NCBI RefSeq assembly: GCF_014048475.1
Contig: NZ_NWUS01000001.1
Coordinates: 124,001 to 188,000 of the forward strand
DNA: 64,000 nucleotides
Source of the DNA: Bombella favorum
GTDB taxonomy: Bacteria; Pseudomonadota; Alphaproteobacteria; Acetobacterales; Acetobacteraceae
Reading direction: 5' to 3'
Positions 48,128-58,209 of this stretch are shown piece after piece. The notes beneath the pieces are model-generated. The model saw only the letters and a program-made list of their open reading frames with translations, was not told where the DNA came from and searched no databases. Position numbers and translations under genes: made by a program. Every line of letters starts with the position of its first letter. Positions within the stretch are counted from its first letter, which is position 1.

Positions 48128-49294
48128 ATGGACGATAAAATGAGGCAGGATATGGCCGGCCAGTCATCTGCCACTCTTGGGGGGCGCTTGATGGCCCGGC
48201 GTAAGGAGCTGGGCTGGAAGTTGGAGGATGTTGAGGCTTATCTGAAGGTAAGGCTTGCAACGCTTCAAGCTATCGAGAGCGGCCGCTATTCCGACTTGCC
48301 AGATGCAGTCTATGCTCTTGGATTTATCAAGAGCTATGCTTGCCTGCTGGGGATGGAGAGTGAGGAGCTCATACAGCAGGCGAAGCGGGAGCTCTCTGCT
48401 CTTACGCCAAAGCGCCAGACCGTTCATCTGACTCTCCCCGGCCCGCAGGAAGGACGTTCAGCAGGGCTTTGGGTCCTGCTGGGTATTGGGCTGGTTGTTA
48501 TCGCTGGGGGCTATGCAGGATGGTATCATTTCTCCTCCCACGGGCAGCTTGCTTCGTCCATAATGCCATCTCATCTGGCCGATAATGCTGAGGTTCCGCA
48601 CGCTGCGGTCGCACCAGCTGCCCCTCCGCAGGCCGCTCAAGCTCCAGCTAGTCAGCCCGTAATGGCTCAGTCTGGGGCAGCATCCGCACCTGTTGGGGCG
48701 CAGGAAGCGGCGACTAAACCGGATGATGGGGCGAAAGATACGCCTGATCTGCCGCCAGCGCCGGAAGTCGTTTCTCCATCGGCAACCGCAGTGCCTTCTA
48801 CCGTTGATGCTGCAGGAAATGACATTTCCCATACTGGGGGTGATCATCCGGCTGATGTTCCTGCGGGGGCTTCCGTTCCTTCTGTGCAGTCTGTACCGGA
48901 GGCTCCTAAGGTCCCGGCTCAACCATCTGTGCCAACACAAGCAACTTCAACTCCGAATCAGGATGCAGGCGATCGGGTCGAGCTTCTGGTTCGTGAAGAT
49001 AGCTGGGTGCAGATTATTGATGCTTCTGGGAAGTCTTTGCTGGCCCGGGTGCTGAAGAAGGGAGAGAGCTGGCAGGGCAATGCTGGGGAGACGTATCATG
49101 TTACCAGCGGTAATGCCGGGGGTGTTGTTTTTCAGGCGGGGAATGTTGTAAGCGCTCCCCTAGGGCTGCGTGGCAGGGTTGTCCGCAATCTGACGGTCGA
49201 TGCGGCATCTGTGGAGCAGGGCCATTATGGCTACGGTTCTCTTGCCACTGGAGTGACCGCAGCACCGGAAGCAGCGGATGAACGCAGCCAGTAA
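48128..49294 (+). CDS. RodZ-like protein (HTH, one membrane span, DUF4115)
   Basis: This protein of 388 residues has a cytoplasmic helix-turn-helix domain (about 20-85), one transmembrane segment (about 116-138), a long Pro/Ala/Val/Ser-rich linker and a C-terminal periplasmic DUF4115 domain (about 292-360, VELLVREDSWVQIIDASGK). That is the RodZ arrangement, where the HTH binds MreB and helps keep cell shape. A GTG directly ahead at 48125 could also be used. It precedes ispG, a frequent neighbour of rodZ. Confidence 0.85.
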   Translation: MDDKMRQDMAGQSSATLGGRLMARRKELGWKLEDVEAYLKVRLATLQAIESGRYSDLPDAVYALGFIKSYACLLGMESEELIQQAKRELSALTPKRQTVHLTLPGPQEGRSAGLWVLLGIGLVVIAGGYAGWYHFSSHGQLASSIMPSHLADNAEVPHAAVAPAAPPQAAQAPASQPVMAQSGAASAPVGAQEAATKPDDGAKDTPDLPPAPEVVSPSATAVPSTVDAAGNDISHTGGDHPADVPAGASVPSVQSVPEAPKVPAQPSVPTQATSTPNQDAGDRVELLVREDSWVQIIDASGKSLLARVLKKGESWQGNAGETYHVTSGNAGGVVFQAGNVVSAPLGLRGRVVRNLTVDAASVEQGHYGYGSLATGVTAAPEAADERSQ

Positions 49295-49300
49295 AATCCT

Positions 49301-49354
49301 GTGACCGTTCATGTATGCGGTCACGTCAATCATGGGTCAGTCCAGTCAGGACCC
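49301..49354 (+). other. Two hairpins in the rodZ-ispG gap
   Basis: GTGACCG/CGGTCAC (49301-49307, 49318-49324) and GGGTC/GACCC (49334-49338, 49350-49354) are successive stems. The second ends directly before the ispG ribosome-binding site GGAGAGG (49355-49361). They support the start at 49368 and may tune its translation. Confidence 0.45.
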
Positions 49355-49367
49355 GGAGAGGTTATTG

Positions 49368-50489
49368 ATGAGCAGTTTACGTCCCTATCAGCATATTGAA
49401 CGCCGTAAATCACGGAAGATCTATGTTGGTAATGTTGCCGTTGGTGGTGATGCGCCGGTTTCGGTGCAGACCATGACCAACACGCTAACAACGGATATTG
49501 AAGGAACGATTGCTCAGATCCGCAAAGCTGAAATGGCTGGCGTGGATATCGTCCGTGTATCCTGTCCTGATGAGGGAAGTACCAAAGCCCTGAAAACCAT
49601 CGTAGAGGAAGTTAATGCGCCGATCGTGGCGGATATTCACTTCCACTACAAACGGGCTATCGAGGCGGCTGCGGCTGGTGCAGCTTGCCTGCGTATTAAT
49701 CCGGGCAATATCGGTAGTGCCGACCGTGTGCGCGAAGTCGTCAAGGCTGCTCGTGACCACGGTTGTTCCATCCGTATTGGTGTGAATGCTGGCTCGTTAG
49801 AGCGTCACCTGCTGGAGAAGTACGGTGAGCCGAAGCCAGAAGCCCTGGTGGAAAGCGCACTGGAACACGCAAAGATTCTTGAGGATCACGACTTCCATGA
49901 ATTCAAGATCAGCGTGAAGGCTTCCGATGTCTTCATGGCGGTGGAAGCTTACAAACAGTTAGCTGCTTGCTGTGACCACCCGCTGCATATCGGTATTACT
50001 GAAGCAGGTTCTAAGCGTGCAGGAACGGTGAAGTCCGCACTTGGTCTTGGTAATCTTCTTTGGGCTGGTGTGGGTGATACGATGCGTGTTTCCCTTTCTG
50101 CCCCCCCAGAAGAAGAGGTGCTGGTGGGATGGGATATTCTCAAGTCCCTCGGCCTGCGTCACCGTGGTGTGAAGATCATCTCCTGCCCATCCTGTGCCCG
50201 TCAGGGCTTCAATGTGGTGGATACAGTCCAGACGTTGGAGGACCGTCTCCAGCATATCAAAACGCCGCTGACGCTTTCTATCATTGGGTGTGTGGTCAAT
50301 GGTCCGGGTGAAGCCCTGATGACCGATATTGGCGTGACAGGTGGCGGCTCTGGTCGGCACATGGTTTATGCAGCCGGTAAGCAGGATCACACTATGCCTG
50401 CTGAGAACATGATTGAACATATCGTGGAACTGGTAGAAGCTCGTGTGGCTGCCATTGAGGCAGGAACCGCCGAGAAGGCAGCGCACTAA
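49368..50489 (+). CDS. ispG: 4-hydroxy-3-methylbut-2-en-1-yl diphosphate synthase
   Basis: IspG of 373 residues is a [4Fe-4S] enzyme that carries out the next-to-last step of the methylerythritol phosphate pathway, giving precursors of ubiquinone, hopanoids and undecaprenyl phosphate. Cluster ligands lie in [13 protein letters not shown] and [23 protein letters not shown] is the family start. An ATG at 49311 would add 19 residues, but 49368 follows GGAGAGG with correct spacing and gives the normal length. It shares one base with hisS (TAATG). Confidence 0.95.
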   Translation: MSSLRPYQHIERRKSRKIYVGNVAVGGDAPVSVQTMTNTLTTDIEGTIAQIRKAEMAGVDIVRVSCPDEGSTKALKTIVEEVNAPIVADIHFHYKRAIEAAAAGAACLRINPGNIGSADRVREVVKAARDHGCSIRIGVNAGSLERHLLEKYGEPKPEALVESALEHAKILEDHDFHEFKISVKASDVFMAVEAYKQLAACCDHPLHIGITEAGSKRAGTVKSALGLGNLLWAGVGDTMRVSLSAPPEEEVLVGWDILKSLGLRHRGVKIISCPSCARQGFNVVDTVQTLEDRLQHIKTPLTLSIIGCVVNGPGEALMTDIGVTGGGSGRHMVYAAGKQDHTMPAENMIEHIVELVEARVAAIEAGTAEKAAH

Positions 50490-51739
50490 TGGCACGCTTT
50501 CAGCCGCCACGGGGAACAAAAGACCTTCTGGGTGAAGATATGCGCCGCCACCAGAAGGTCACGGGGATGGGAAAAACGATTTTCCATCGCTATGGTTTCA
50601 GCCAGTGGGCAACGCCTATCTTTGAGGATACACACGTTTTCGCCCGCTCTCTGGGGGAAAGTTCAGACGTTGTCTCAAAGGAGATGTATAGCTTTGAAGA
50701 TCGTGGTGGGGAGAGCCTGACCCTTCGTCCAGAAGGGACGGCGGGTGTGGCTCGTGCGCTGGTCTCTAACTCCCTGACGCAGGCCCTTCCACAGAAGATT
50801 TTCTATACCGGTCCGATGTTCCGGTATGAGCGGCCACAGAAAGGGCGTTTCCGTCAGTTTCATCAGATTGGTGCGGAGCTGATCGGTGCGGAAAGCCCCT
50901 TCCGTGATGCTGAGATTATCGCCATGGCCCGGGATTTTCTTGTGGCGCTTGGTTTGGGGGATGATCTGCGGCTTGAGCTGAACACGCTGGGCGATAAGGC
51001 GAGCCGTATGGCATGGCGTGAGGCTCTGGTGGCCTATTTCCGTCAACATGAGGACCGTCTCTCTGAAGACAGCCGCTCACGGCTTGAGATCAATCCCTTG
51101 CGGATTCTGGATAGCAAGGCAGAGCAGGACAGGGCTCTGCTGGCTGATGCACCAGCTTTTGATGATTACCTCAATGACGAATCCCGTACTTTCTGGGGTG
51201 AGCTGAAAGCCGCTCTGGAGGCGTTTGGGGTTGCATTTGTAGAAAATCCTCGGATCGTTCGTGGGCTGGATTATTACAGTCACACCGTGTTCGAATTTGT
51301 TACGGATAAGCTGGGGGCACAGGGCACGGTGCTGGCTGGTGGCCGGTATGAGGGGCTTGTTGAAGAAATGGGCGGCCCTGCCGTGCCTTGTATCGGTTGG
51401 GCAGCGGGTGTTGAGCGGCTTGCCGCTCTGATTGAGGCTCCAGTGGCTGACGTCAGCGATGTGGCTATTCTGCCTATGGGAGATGCGGCCCTGCTTAAGG
51501 CGGCGTCTATTTCTCGCTCTCTGCGGGATAGTGGCCTGTCCGTTTCGATCGAGACACGAGGAAACATGAAGAAACGCATGGACCGCATTGTACAGTCTGG
51601 TGCGTCTCATGCTCTTTTCCTTGGGGATGATGATCTGGCACGGGATGTTGTGCAGCTGCGTCATCTGGCCTCACGGGAGCAGGAAGAGGTACCCGTGGCG
51701 GATATCGTTTCTGTGCTGGAGCGTGCCCGGGCCTCATGA
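50489..51739 (+). CDS. hisS: Histidyl-tRNA synthetase
   Basis: This class II synthetase of 416 residues charges tRNA-His. Motif 1 lies near PRGTKDLLG...[12 protein letters not shown], motif 2 is [18 protein letters not shown], and the histidine-specific segment [13 protein letters not shown] and [15 protein letters not shown] are clear. A C-terminal anticodon-binding domain completes it. It overlaps ispG by one base and prfA by four, forming a tight operon. Confidence 0.96.
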   Translation: MARFQPPRGTKDLLGEDMRRHQKVTGMGKTIFHRYGFSQWATPIFEDTHVFARSLGESSDVVSKEMYSFEDRGGESLTLRPEGTAGVARALVSNSLTQALPQKIFYTGPMFRYERPQKGRFRQFHQIGAELIGAESPFRDAEIIAMARDFLVALGLGDDLRLELNTLGDKASRMAWREALVAYFRQHEDRLSEDSRSRLEINPLRILDSKAEQDRALLADAPAFDDYLNDESRTFWGELKAALEAFGVAFVENPRIVRGLDYYSHTVFEFVTDKLGAQGTVLAGGRYEGLVEEMGGPAVPCIGWAAGVERLAALIEAPVADVSDVAILPMGDAALLKAASISRSLRDSGLSVSIETRGNMKKRMDRIVQSGASHALFLGDDDLARDVVQLRHLASREQEEVPVADIVSVLERARAS

Positions 51740-52809
51740 GTGCGGCTATGGAGCATAAGCTGGAACAGATCATTGCCCGCTTTGAGGAAATGCAGGCAAT
51801 GATGGCCTCTGGGGAGGCGAGCGGGGAGGAGTTCGTTCGTCTTTCCCGGGACTATGCCGCTATGGAGAAACCCGTGGAGGCCATCCGGGCATGGCAGGCG
51901 GCACAGAAGCGCCAGAAAGAAGCACAGGCCTTAATGCAGGACCCGGAAATGCGGGAGCTGGCCCGGATGGAGCTGGAAGAGGTCGAAGCGGACATGCCAG
52001 CCCTAGAGCAGAGCATGCAGCTGGCACTTCTACCACGGGATGACGCTGATGAACGTAGTGCCATTCTGGAGGTTCGCCCCGCTGCTGGTGGAGATGAAGC
52101 AGCTCTTTTCGCTGCGGAACTCTTTGAAGCCTACCGTCGTTTTGCCGAGGCCAATGGCTGGCGTTTTGAGGTCATGTCTCTGACGGAAAGTGATCTGTCC
52201 GGCATCCGGGAGGGGATGGCTACCATCACCGGGCGAGGTGTGTTTGCTCGCTTCAAATATGAGTCCGGTGTGCATCGTGTCCAGCGTGTCCCCGCTACGG
52301 AAAATCAGGGACGGATTCATACTTCCACAGTAACGGTGGCTGTGCTGCCAGAAGCTGAAGAGGTTGATGTGCAGGTGAATGAAGAAGACCTGCGGATTGA
52401 TGTCTTCCGGGCCTCCGGTGCGGGGGGGCAGCATGTGAATAAGACGGAGAGTGCTGTCCGTATTACACATCTGCCAACGGGTGTTGTGGTGGCTATGCAG
52501 GAAGAAAAGAGCCAGCATCGCAATAAGGCAAAGGCTATGCAGATTCTGCGTGCTCGACTTTATGAGGCAGAGCGCCAGAAGGCACACGATAATCGGGCAG
52601 CGGACAGAAAGTCGCAGGTTGGCACGGGCGACCGTTCCGAGCGGATACGGACTTATAATTTCCCTCAGGGCCGGGTGACCGATCACCGCATTAATCTGAC
52701 GCTCTATAAGATTGATCAGGTCATGGGGGGGGAGTTTGACGAGATTGTTAATGCCCTGACCCATCATGAGCAGATGGCCTTATTGGCGGAGGAAATCGGC
52801 AGCCCTTGA
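51736..52809 (+). CDS. prfA: Peptide chain release factor 1
   Basis: RF1 of 357 residues reads UAA and UAG and releases the peptide. The GGQ motif is in [15 protein letters not shown] and the stop-reading loop near [36 protein letters not shown]8 run (52725-52732) lies in the coding sequence near the C-terminus. Its methylase gene prmC would normally follow at once, but here a gene on the opposite strand intervenes. Confidence 0.96.
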   Translation: MSAAMEHKLEQIIARFEEMQAMMASGEASGEEFVRLSRDYAAMEKPVEAIRAWQAAQKRQKEAQALMQDPEMRELARMELEEVEADMPALEQSMQLALLPRDDADERSAILEVRPAAGGDEAALFAAELFEAYRRFAEANGWRFEVMSLTESDLSGIREGMATITGRGVFARFKYESGVHRVQRVPATENQGRIHTSTVTVAVLPEAEEVDVQVNEEDLRIDVFRASGAGGQHVNKTESAVRITHLPTGVVVAMQEEKSQHRNKAKAMQILRARLYEAERQKAHDNRAADRKSQVGTGDRSERIRTYNFPQGRVTDHRINLTLYKIDQVMGGEFDEIVNALTHHEQMALLAEEIGSP

Positions 52810-52829
52810 TGGATGGTCCATCCTGCTGA

Positions 52830-53318
52830 TTAGCTGGTGGAGGATACGCAGCGGGATGAAGCACCATTGCGATGGTCGGCGGCCGATAGGTCAGTTTCAT
52901 CCATTAGGAAGAAATCCTTGAAGTTCTCGCTGCCAACAGCTTCAAAATAATGACCGTCTGGATTGTGTAGAACACCTTCTCCGCTGACATTCCGGGTTTC
53001 GGCATGGCCATCATGCATGACCGTTACAGTGCCGCAGAGTGTGTAAGGAATATCGACACGGCCCAATGGTAGGGGGATTGTGGCTGTGTCATCAGCATGG
53101 GCCAGATCAAGACGGAATGTTGCCGCCAGATGGCCATTGAGATAGAGGCGAGTGGATTCTGATACTTCATCAGGGGCCCGGCCATCATGAACGGTAAAGC
53201 TCCCTCCGGTTGGTCCATCCGGCATGGGGTTGATGGTTTCACTTTTCGCAGCGGGAATCAGCAGGACGCTGAGGCCGAGAGGAAAGAGCAGAGAACGCAG
53301 GAAACGGGATGGTATCAT
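52830..53318 (-). CDS. Secreted protein of unknown function between prfA and prmC
   Basis: I do not recognise this protein of 162 residues. It has a signal peptide (FLRSLLFPLGLSVLLIPAAKS), then a beta-rich domain with an Asp/Gly pattern (SFTVHDGRAPDEV, TRLYLNGHLAATFRLDLAH), two cysteines likely to pair (LCGTV and SRCVS) and a polar end. It is convergent with prfA and divergent from prmC, so it breaks the usual hisS-prfA-prmC run. Its composition does not look foreign by eye. Periplasmic location is inferred. Confidence 0.75.
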   Translation of the reverse strand: MIPSRFLRSLLFPLGLSVLLIPAAKSETINPMPDGPTGGSFTVHDGRAPDEVSESTRLYLNGHLAATFRLDLAHADDTATIPLPLGRVDIPYTLCGTVTVMHDGHAETRNVSGEGVLHNPDGHYFEAVGSENFKDFFLMDETDLSAADHRNGASSRCVSSTS

Positions 53319-53365
53319 GTCTGGTCTTCCTGGAATGAGAAAGCGGTCGATCAGGGATAGCGTCT

Positions 53366-54229
53366 ATGCGTAAAATAAATCTTTTGGAACAGGCGAGGGA
53401 GAGACTTTTTCAGGCTGGGATAGAAGAGGCAGCGTCAGAGGCTCGTTTGTTGCTGTGCTGGGCCTGTGGCTGGACCCGGATGGAACTGATGCAGCGGGAC
53501 GAGATTCCGGACGATGCAGCAGAAAAATTTCAAGCTGCTATCCAACGGCGTAGCCAGCGGGAGCCAGTTGCCTTCATCATCGGGGAGCAGGGATTCTGGA
53601 CGCTGGACCTGTATGTCTCGCCGGAAACTCTCATTCCCCGTGGGGATAGTGAGACCTTGCTGGAGGCTCTGCTAGACCATCGGCGGGACCGGCAGGCTGT
53701 CCGATCTGTCTTAGACCTCGGTACTGGAACAGGATGTCTTCTGCTGGCCGCATTGAGCGAGTATCCGCAGGCCTGGGGGCTGGGGGTGGATATTGCACCA
53801 GCGGCCGCCGCTCTAGCGCAACAGAATGCACGCCGTAACGGCCTGTCGGACCGGGCGGATTTTATAGCAGGGGATTGGGATGCTGCGGTGAGGGGGCGGT
53901 TTGATGTTGTTCTATCTAACCCGCCGTACATTGAACATGCGGAGATGGCCCGGCTGATGCCGGATGTAGCAGTGTACGAACCGCATCGGGCGCTTGATGG
54001 TGGGGATGATGGGTTAACGGCTTATAGGATCTTATGTAAAAGTTTACCACGTCTGCTTGCAGAAGACGGTTGTGCCGTATTGGAGCTGGGAATAGGGCAG
54101 GCACAGGCCGTCACTGCGTTGGCGGCAGAGGAAGGCCTTACGGTGCTGGAATGTAGGAAGGATTTGGGCGGTGTAGAACGTGCCCTTGTTCTTGCCTTTT
54201 CTAAGGAAAGCAGTTGGCTTATGGGCTGA
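53366..54229 (+). CDS. prmC: Release factor glutamine methyltransferase
   Basis: PrmC of 287 residues methylates the glutamine of the GGQ motif in RF1 and RF2. It has an N-terminal helical domain, VLDLGTGTGCLLLAAL for SAM, and the NPPY tetrad (VVLSNPPYIEH) that binds glutamine. Length is normal. It starts 47 bases from the divergent unknown gene, so it needs its own promoter. Confidence 0.95.
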   Translation: MRKINLLEQARERLFQAGIEEAASEARLLLCWACGWTRMELMQRDEIPDDAAEKFQAAIQRRSQREPVAFIIGEQGFWTLDLYVSPETLIPRGDSETLLEALLDHRRDRQAVRSVLDLGTGTGCLLLAALSEYPQAWGLGVDIAPAAAALAQQNARRNGLSDRADFIAGDWDAAVRGRFDVVLSNPPYIEHAEMARLMPDVAVYEPHRALDGGDDGLTAYRILCKSLPRLLAEDGCAVLELGIGQAQAVTALAAEEGLTVLECRKDLGGVERALVLAFSKESSWLMG

Positions 54230-54405
54230 TGCCTGATAGATTGTTATAGGAAAATACAGGGGATGGACAGCATTACAGTGATGGCTGTCAGTCAAACGGT
54301 AAAGTGTCGTTTCCTCTGAGAGTGATGTTTCTTCGGACAATATGGGAAGAAGCGGCAGATTGGCTGCTAATAGCGCCATTGTGACAAGATTGCGGGTTTG
54401 AAAAT

Positions 54406-54861
54406 ATGAAGCGAATGAGGAACCGTCATCATCGTTCAGGCGGCGGTGGAGGAGCATCCCGTGGCAATAATGGTCAGATTCCGCTGAACCGGAATCATGT
54501 TTTTGAGAGCAACGGGCCTGATCTGCGCATTCGTGGTACTGCCCAGCAGCTGTTTGAGAAATATCTCCAGCTTGGTCGTGATGCGACAGGCACCGGTGAC
54601 CGTGTGCAGGCAGAGGCTTATTTTCAGCATGCTGAACATTATTTCCGTGTGCTCAATGCCATGAATCAGGCCGCTCAAGCTGCTCAGCAGGAGCGTGCTG
54701 AACGGCAGCGTAATTATGAGCAGGCACGGCAGGAACGCCGGGAACGGCAGGAGCAGGACGATGAGGAGGCTCCAGCTCCCGCAAGTGAACGTCGTCCGCC
54801 GGAACGTCGTCGGCGTGCTGAGAAGCGCGAAGAAGAGGTAGATCAGGACGACGAGGATTAA
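54406..54861 (+). CDS. DUF4167 domain protein
   Basis: The protein of 151 residues begins with a basic, glycine-rich segment (RNRHHRSGGGGGASRGNNG), then the conserved DUF4167 core (NHVFESNGPDLRIRGTAQQLFEKYLQLGRDA, ending at AEHYFRVLNAMNQAAQ), then a highly charged Arg/Glu tail. It probably binds nucleic acid, but its function is unknown. Placement after prmC is conserved in alphaproteobacteria. About 175 bases precede it, holding a small GACAGC/GCTGTC hairpin. Confidence 0.92.
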   Translation: MKRMRNRHHRSGGGGGASRGNNGQIPLNRNHVFESNGPDLRIRGTAQQLFEKYLQLGRDATGTGDRVQAEAYFQHAEHYFRVLNAMNQAAQAAQQERAERQRNYEQARQERRERQEQDDEEAPAPASERRPPERRRRAEKREEEVDQDDED

Positions 54862-54890
54862 GGTCCTTCTCACGAGTAGGCTATATGGGA

Positions 54891-54922
54891 AGCAGGTCGA
54901 TCTATGTCGGCCTGCTTTTTTT
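54891..54922 (+). terminator. Terminator after the DUF4167 gene
   Basis: AGCAGGTCGA (54891-54900) pairs with TCGGCCTGCT (54907-54916) with one G-T pair, followed by a T7 run. It closes the prmC/DUF4167 region. Confidence 0.88.
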
Positions 54923-55036
54923 ACATCCGTTTCACAGCATTGAGGAACAGCGGAGGTATGATTTGCCGTACTGCTCAAGCCGCACCTGATACGATGCTCT
55001 ATCTTATGAAGATTTTCCGGGAAAGGGGAGGAAAGA

Positions 55037-55111
55037 TGGTAGCGGCGGACGGATTTGAACCGCCGACCAAGGGATTATGATTCCCCTGCTCTACCACTGA
55101 GCTACGCCGCC
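55037..55111 (-). tRNA. tRNA-Met (elongator), anticodon CAU
   Basis: On the minus strand, acceptor GGCGGCG pairs with CGCCGCT (first pair G-U), the anticodon arm GGGGA-ATCATAA-TCCCT gives CAT, the T loop is GTTCAAA and CCA is encoded at 55037-55039. The sequence resembles alphaproteobacterial elongator tRNA-Met; tRNA-Ile(CAU) is less likely. Confidence 0.95.
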
Positions 55112-55151
55112 ATCATGTCCTCTAGAAGGCGTTTGCCTTCCGATGAGGGTG

Positions 55152-55180
55152 CTTTTATGGCAGATGAGGGCAGAAGTCAA
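55152..55180 (-). promoter_or_regulatory. Candidate promoter of tRNA-Met
   Basis: On the minus strand TTGACT (55175-55180) and TAAAAG (55152-55157) are 17 bases apart. The leader then holds a GAAGGC/GCCTTC hairpin (55125-55140) before the tRNA. Confidence 0.55.
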
Positions 55181-55294
55181 CAGGGGTGGGGAAATATCAT
55201 TATGTTTTTTTGTTGTTTTCTATTCACTTCCTGCGGCAGGGCTGTCATTTTCCGCTGATGGCGTGTTGAACCTTCAGTCAGAGGCCGTTTTCTT

Positions 55295-56500
55295 TTGTCC
55301 CAACATTTCACAAATATTCTCTTTGCATTCAGCAATGCGCTTTCCTGGCTACCACCTGCGTTGGTGTCAGTTTTGATGCTCGTTATCGTCGGCCTGACAG
55401 CGTTCTATGCGGGGCATGGGGCAAGTGCATTGATTCTACGTATCCCCGGCACACGCAGCGGGGCTATGATTCGCAATACCGTCAGCGCACTACGGCGGCC
55501 TATGCAGATTATGGTCACATTGCTGACCTTATTGGCAGCACTGCCAGCTGCAACGGGTTTCTCGTATGAGGAGGAGCAGAACCTCCGGCTATTTTTCTTC
55601 TTTTTGCTGATTCTTGTTTTTGGCTTTTCGCTCATCAGCATGTTTCGTCTGCTGTCAGAGGCTTACCTGAATCGTTTAGCACGGCTTGATTATGCCGATG
55701 ATATCATGGCTCGTGCTCATCAGACGCAGATCAAGGTTCTCCGGCGGCTGGGTGAAATCTTGATCGGCCTTATCACCGTTGCCTCGGCCTTGATGTTGTT
55801 TCCATCGGTCAAGCAATACGGTGTCTCGCTCTTTGCCTCTGCGGGAGCGGCTTCGTTGATTGTTGGTTTGTCAGCCCGTGGGTTGCTTACGAATCTGATT
55901 GCCGGTGTGCAGATTGCTATCACTCAGCCCATCCGTATGGAGGATTTGGTCGTCATCAATGGGGATTGGTGTTGGGTGGAAGAGATTACGGCGACTTATG
56001 TCGTGCTGCGTGTCTGGGACTGGCGGCGGCATATCGTGCCCATTTCTTATTTTCTGGAAAACCGGTTCGAAAACTGGACACATAACTCTGCTGCCATAAC
56101 AGGCGTTGTGTTTTTGTGGCTCGATTATGATGCCCCGATGGATGAAATCCGGGACATGCTGCGGGAGATTGTACGGAATTGCCCGCTTTGGGATGGTAAG
56201 GTGTTCGATGCTCAGGTGTCGGATTGTACTGATCAGGCCATGTCTGTGCGTGTCATTGCGAGTGCCCGCAACGCTATGCAGAGCTGGGACCTGCGTTGTG
56301 ACATTCGAGAGAAGGCCATAGCTTGCATTCGGGAGAAATTCCCTCAGGCTTTACCGCGGCGGCGTGTGGCTTTTGTTTCACCAGAGACAGGTGCACGGTT
56401 GGATATAACCGACCCCGATACGTTGCTCTCGCCACCGGTTCATCGTCCTCCGCCGGGTAGTTATATGGGCCCAGGGAGTGGTCGCGAGGGCAAGGGATGA
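55295..56500 (+). CDS. Mechanosensitive ion channel, MscS family
   Basis: This inner-membrane channel of 401 residues should open under membrane tension to release solutes. Several hydrophobic segments span about residues 20-185; the pore helix has the Gly/Ala pattern ASAGAASLIVGLSARGLLTNLIAG, followed by the beta domain (QPIRMEDLVVINGDWCWVEEITATYVVLRVWDWRRHIVPI). The start is a TTG with GAGG upstream; the next in-frame Met falls inside the first helix. It is a single-gene unit with a strong terminator. Confidence 0.88.
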   Translation: MSQHFTNILFAFSNALSWLPPALVSVLMLVIVGLTAFYAGHGASALILRIPGTRSGAMIRNTVSALRRPMQIMVTLLTLLAALPAATGFSYEEEQNLRLFFFFLLILVFGFSLISMFRLLSEAYLNRLARLDYADDIMARAHQTQIKVLRRLGEILIGLITVASALMLFPSVKQYGVSLFASAGAASLIVGLSARGLLTNLIAGVQIAITQPIRMEDLVVINGDWCWVEEITATYVVLRVWDWRRHIVPISYFLENRFENWTHNSAAITGVVFLWLDYDAPMDEIRDMLREIVRNCPLWDGKVFDAQVSDCTDQAMSVRVIASARNAMQSWDLRCDIREKAIACIREKFPQALPRRRVAFVSPETGARLDITDPDTLLSPPVHRPPPGSYMGPGSGREGKG

Positions 56501-56530
56501 TCGGTAATTACCGTCTTTAGACGAGGAATG

Positions 56531-56574
56531 GCCCGTCAGTTCTGGTCTAGCCAGAGCTGACGGGCTTATTTTTT
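56531..56574 (+). terminator. Terminator after the MscS gene
   Basis: GCCCGTCAG (56531-56539) pairs with CTGACGGGC (56557-56565), with an inner CTGG/CCAG extension, then TTATTTTTT. The convergent permease gene stops within the T run. Confidence 0.9.
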
Positions 56575-58120
56575 ACGGCTTTGTCGAGGCTGATGGATTG
56601 GCCATACGAGAGTTGTGATAGCCGTAGAAGCGGTAGGTTAATGCCCCGATTAGGAAGTAGGTCACCAGGAGGATGACAGGCACCGGATTGCCACCCAGTA
56701 GGGCGTGAATCATGTTGAAGATCAGAGGTAGGATCATAATCAGGCAGAAAATGATCCCTAGGACAGGCGTAACGCCAATCCAGAAGCCGCGGATGCGGAT
56801 TCCGCCTAGCGGTACACTAAAGGGGCGCCGAGTGTCAGCAGCGTAATTCCGCTGCCAGATGACGGTAAAGCAGACCATGGCAAAGGCTAGAGCGGTGCCC
56901 AGTGAGACGAGATCACTGATGATATCGATGGGGAGGGTAGCCGTCATCAGGGCAATGATGGCCCCCATGATGAACGTGCCTCGGGCAGGCGTGCGATAGC
57001 GTTTGTGGATTCTGCTGAAGACGGCGGGGATGAGACCATCCCGTCCGGTGGTCAGAAGGATACGGGACTGCCCGTACATGAGGCCGAGCAGAACAGAGGA
57101 TAGACCTATGGTGGCTCCTCCATTTACGAGTAGAGCTAGCCACGGTTTACCCATGGCTTCTGTAGCAACGGCGAGTGGATCAGCTACGTTTAGTTTGGTG
57201 TAAGGAACAATCCCCAGCAGAACAGCCGCTACAGCCACATAGATCAATGTGCAAATGAGCAGGCTGCCAATAATGCCGATTGGGATGTCACGGGTTGGGT
57301 TGCGTGCCTCCGAGGATGCTGTGGAGACGGCTTCAAACCCGCCATAGGCAAAGAAAATGATGGATGCTGCCCGGAAGATACCCGCCACCCCAAAGTGGAA
57401 ATGCTCCTGAGCTGGTGGGATGAAAGGATGCCAGTTTGCCGGTGTGATGTAGCTAACGCCAATGATAAGAAACAGGAAAAGAACACCAATCTTCAAGGCC
57501 ACTACGAGCGAGTTGAAACGTGCCGATTCTTCTACACCACGGGCTAGAAGGGCCGTAACGAGCAGAACAGAAATGAAGCCGATCAGATCAAGCCGGAAAC
57601 CCGCCGTCAAAGCCGTTCCTTCGGAGCCGGGGACAGGCTGGAGACTGGTCTGGGTTAGCCAAATGGGTAGATGTATGTTGAAGATACCCAGCAGGGAATT
57701 CATGTAACCTGAAAGGCCAGCCGCCACGGCGGTGCAGGAAATGCCGTATTCCAGTAGCATCAGCCAGCTAACATGCCAGGCAGCCCGTTCCCCCATGGAG
57801 ATATAGGCGTAAGAGTAGGAAGAGCCTGAAACCGGGAAGGTGGAGGCCAGCTCCCCATAACAGAAGGCTGTGAAAAGACATGCTGCCGCTGCAATCAGAA
57901 ACGCGAGTAGTACGGCAGGGCCAGCATATTCGGCAGCGGCTGTTCCGGTCATAACATAGACCCCCGCACCGACGGTCGTCCCAACCCCCATGAGTAGTAG
58001 TTGTGTGGCTGTTAAACTTCTTTTGAGCGTGACGGAGTCATTCTCTGCCGTGATCTGATGCATGGTCTTGCGCCGTGGGTCACGACGCCGTCTGGTAGAG
58101 GAGGAGGGATGTTTGCTCAT
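56573..58120 (-). CDS. APC family amino acid permease (copy 1)
   Basis: This inner-membrane permease of 515 residues has twelve or more hydrophobic segments. It matches the cationic amino acid transporter branch of the APC superfamily: LLLMGVGTTVGAGVYVMTG, CYGELASTFPVSGSSYSYAY and FFAYGGFEAVSTASSEARNPTRDIP. The exact substrate is not clear. A basic N-terminal tail (RRRRDPRRK) precedes the first helix. By eye it is closely related to the next gene over the whole length, so the two arose by tandem duplication. Confidence 0.9.
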   Translation of the reverse strand: MSKHPSSSTRRRRDPRRKTMHQITAENDSVTLKRSLTATQLLLMGVGTTVGAGVYVMTGTAAAEYAGPAVLLAFLIAAAACLFTAFCYGELASTFPVSGSSYSYAYISMGERAAWHVSWLMLLEYGISCTAVAAGLSGYMNSLLGIFNIHLPIWLTQTSLQPVPGSEGTALTAGFRLDLIGFISVLLVTALLARGVEESARFNSLVVALKIGVLFLFLIIGVSYITPANWHPFIPPAQEHFHFGVAGIFRAASIIFFAYGGFEAVSTASSEARNPTRDIPIGIIGSLLICTLIYVAVAAVLLGIVPYTKLNVADPLAVATEAMGKPWLALLVNGGATIGLSSVLLGLMYGQSRILLTTGRDGLIPAVFSRIHKRYRTPARGTFIMGAIIALMTATLPIDIISDLVSLGTALAFAMVCFTVIWQRNYAADTRRPFSVPLGGIRIRGFWIGVTPVLGIIFCLIMILPLIFNMIHALLGGNPVPVILLVTYFLIGALTYRFYGYHNSRMANPSASTKP

Positions 58121-58209
58121 AAAGGTGGTGGATCGTCCAGAAAATGGAAACAGTCAGTGAGATGGAAGGCGTTGTAGCGTATGGCCTGAAAAAAAACAGC
58201 TACGGCTTA

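Noticed and set aside
52725-52732. G8 run in prfA as a phase-variation site
   Set aside because: It is shorter than the sufD tract and encodes conserved glycines (MGGE) in an essential gene, so switching is unlikely.
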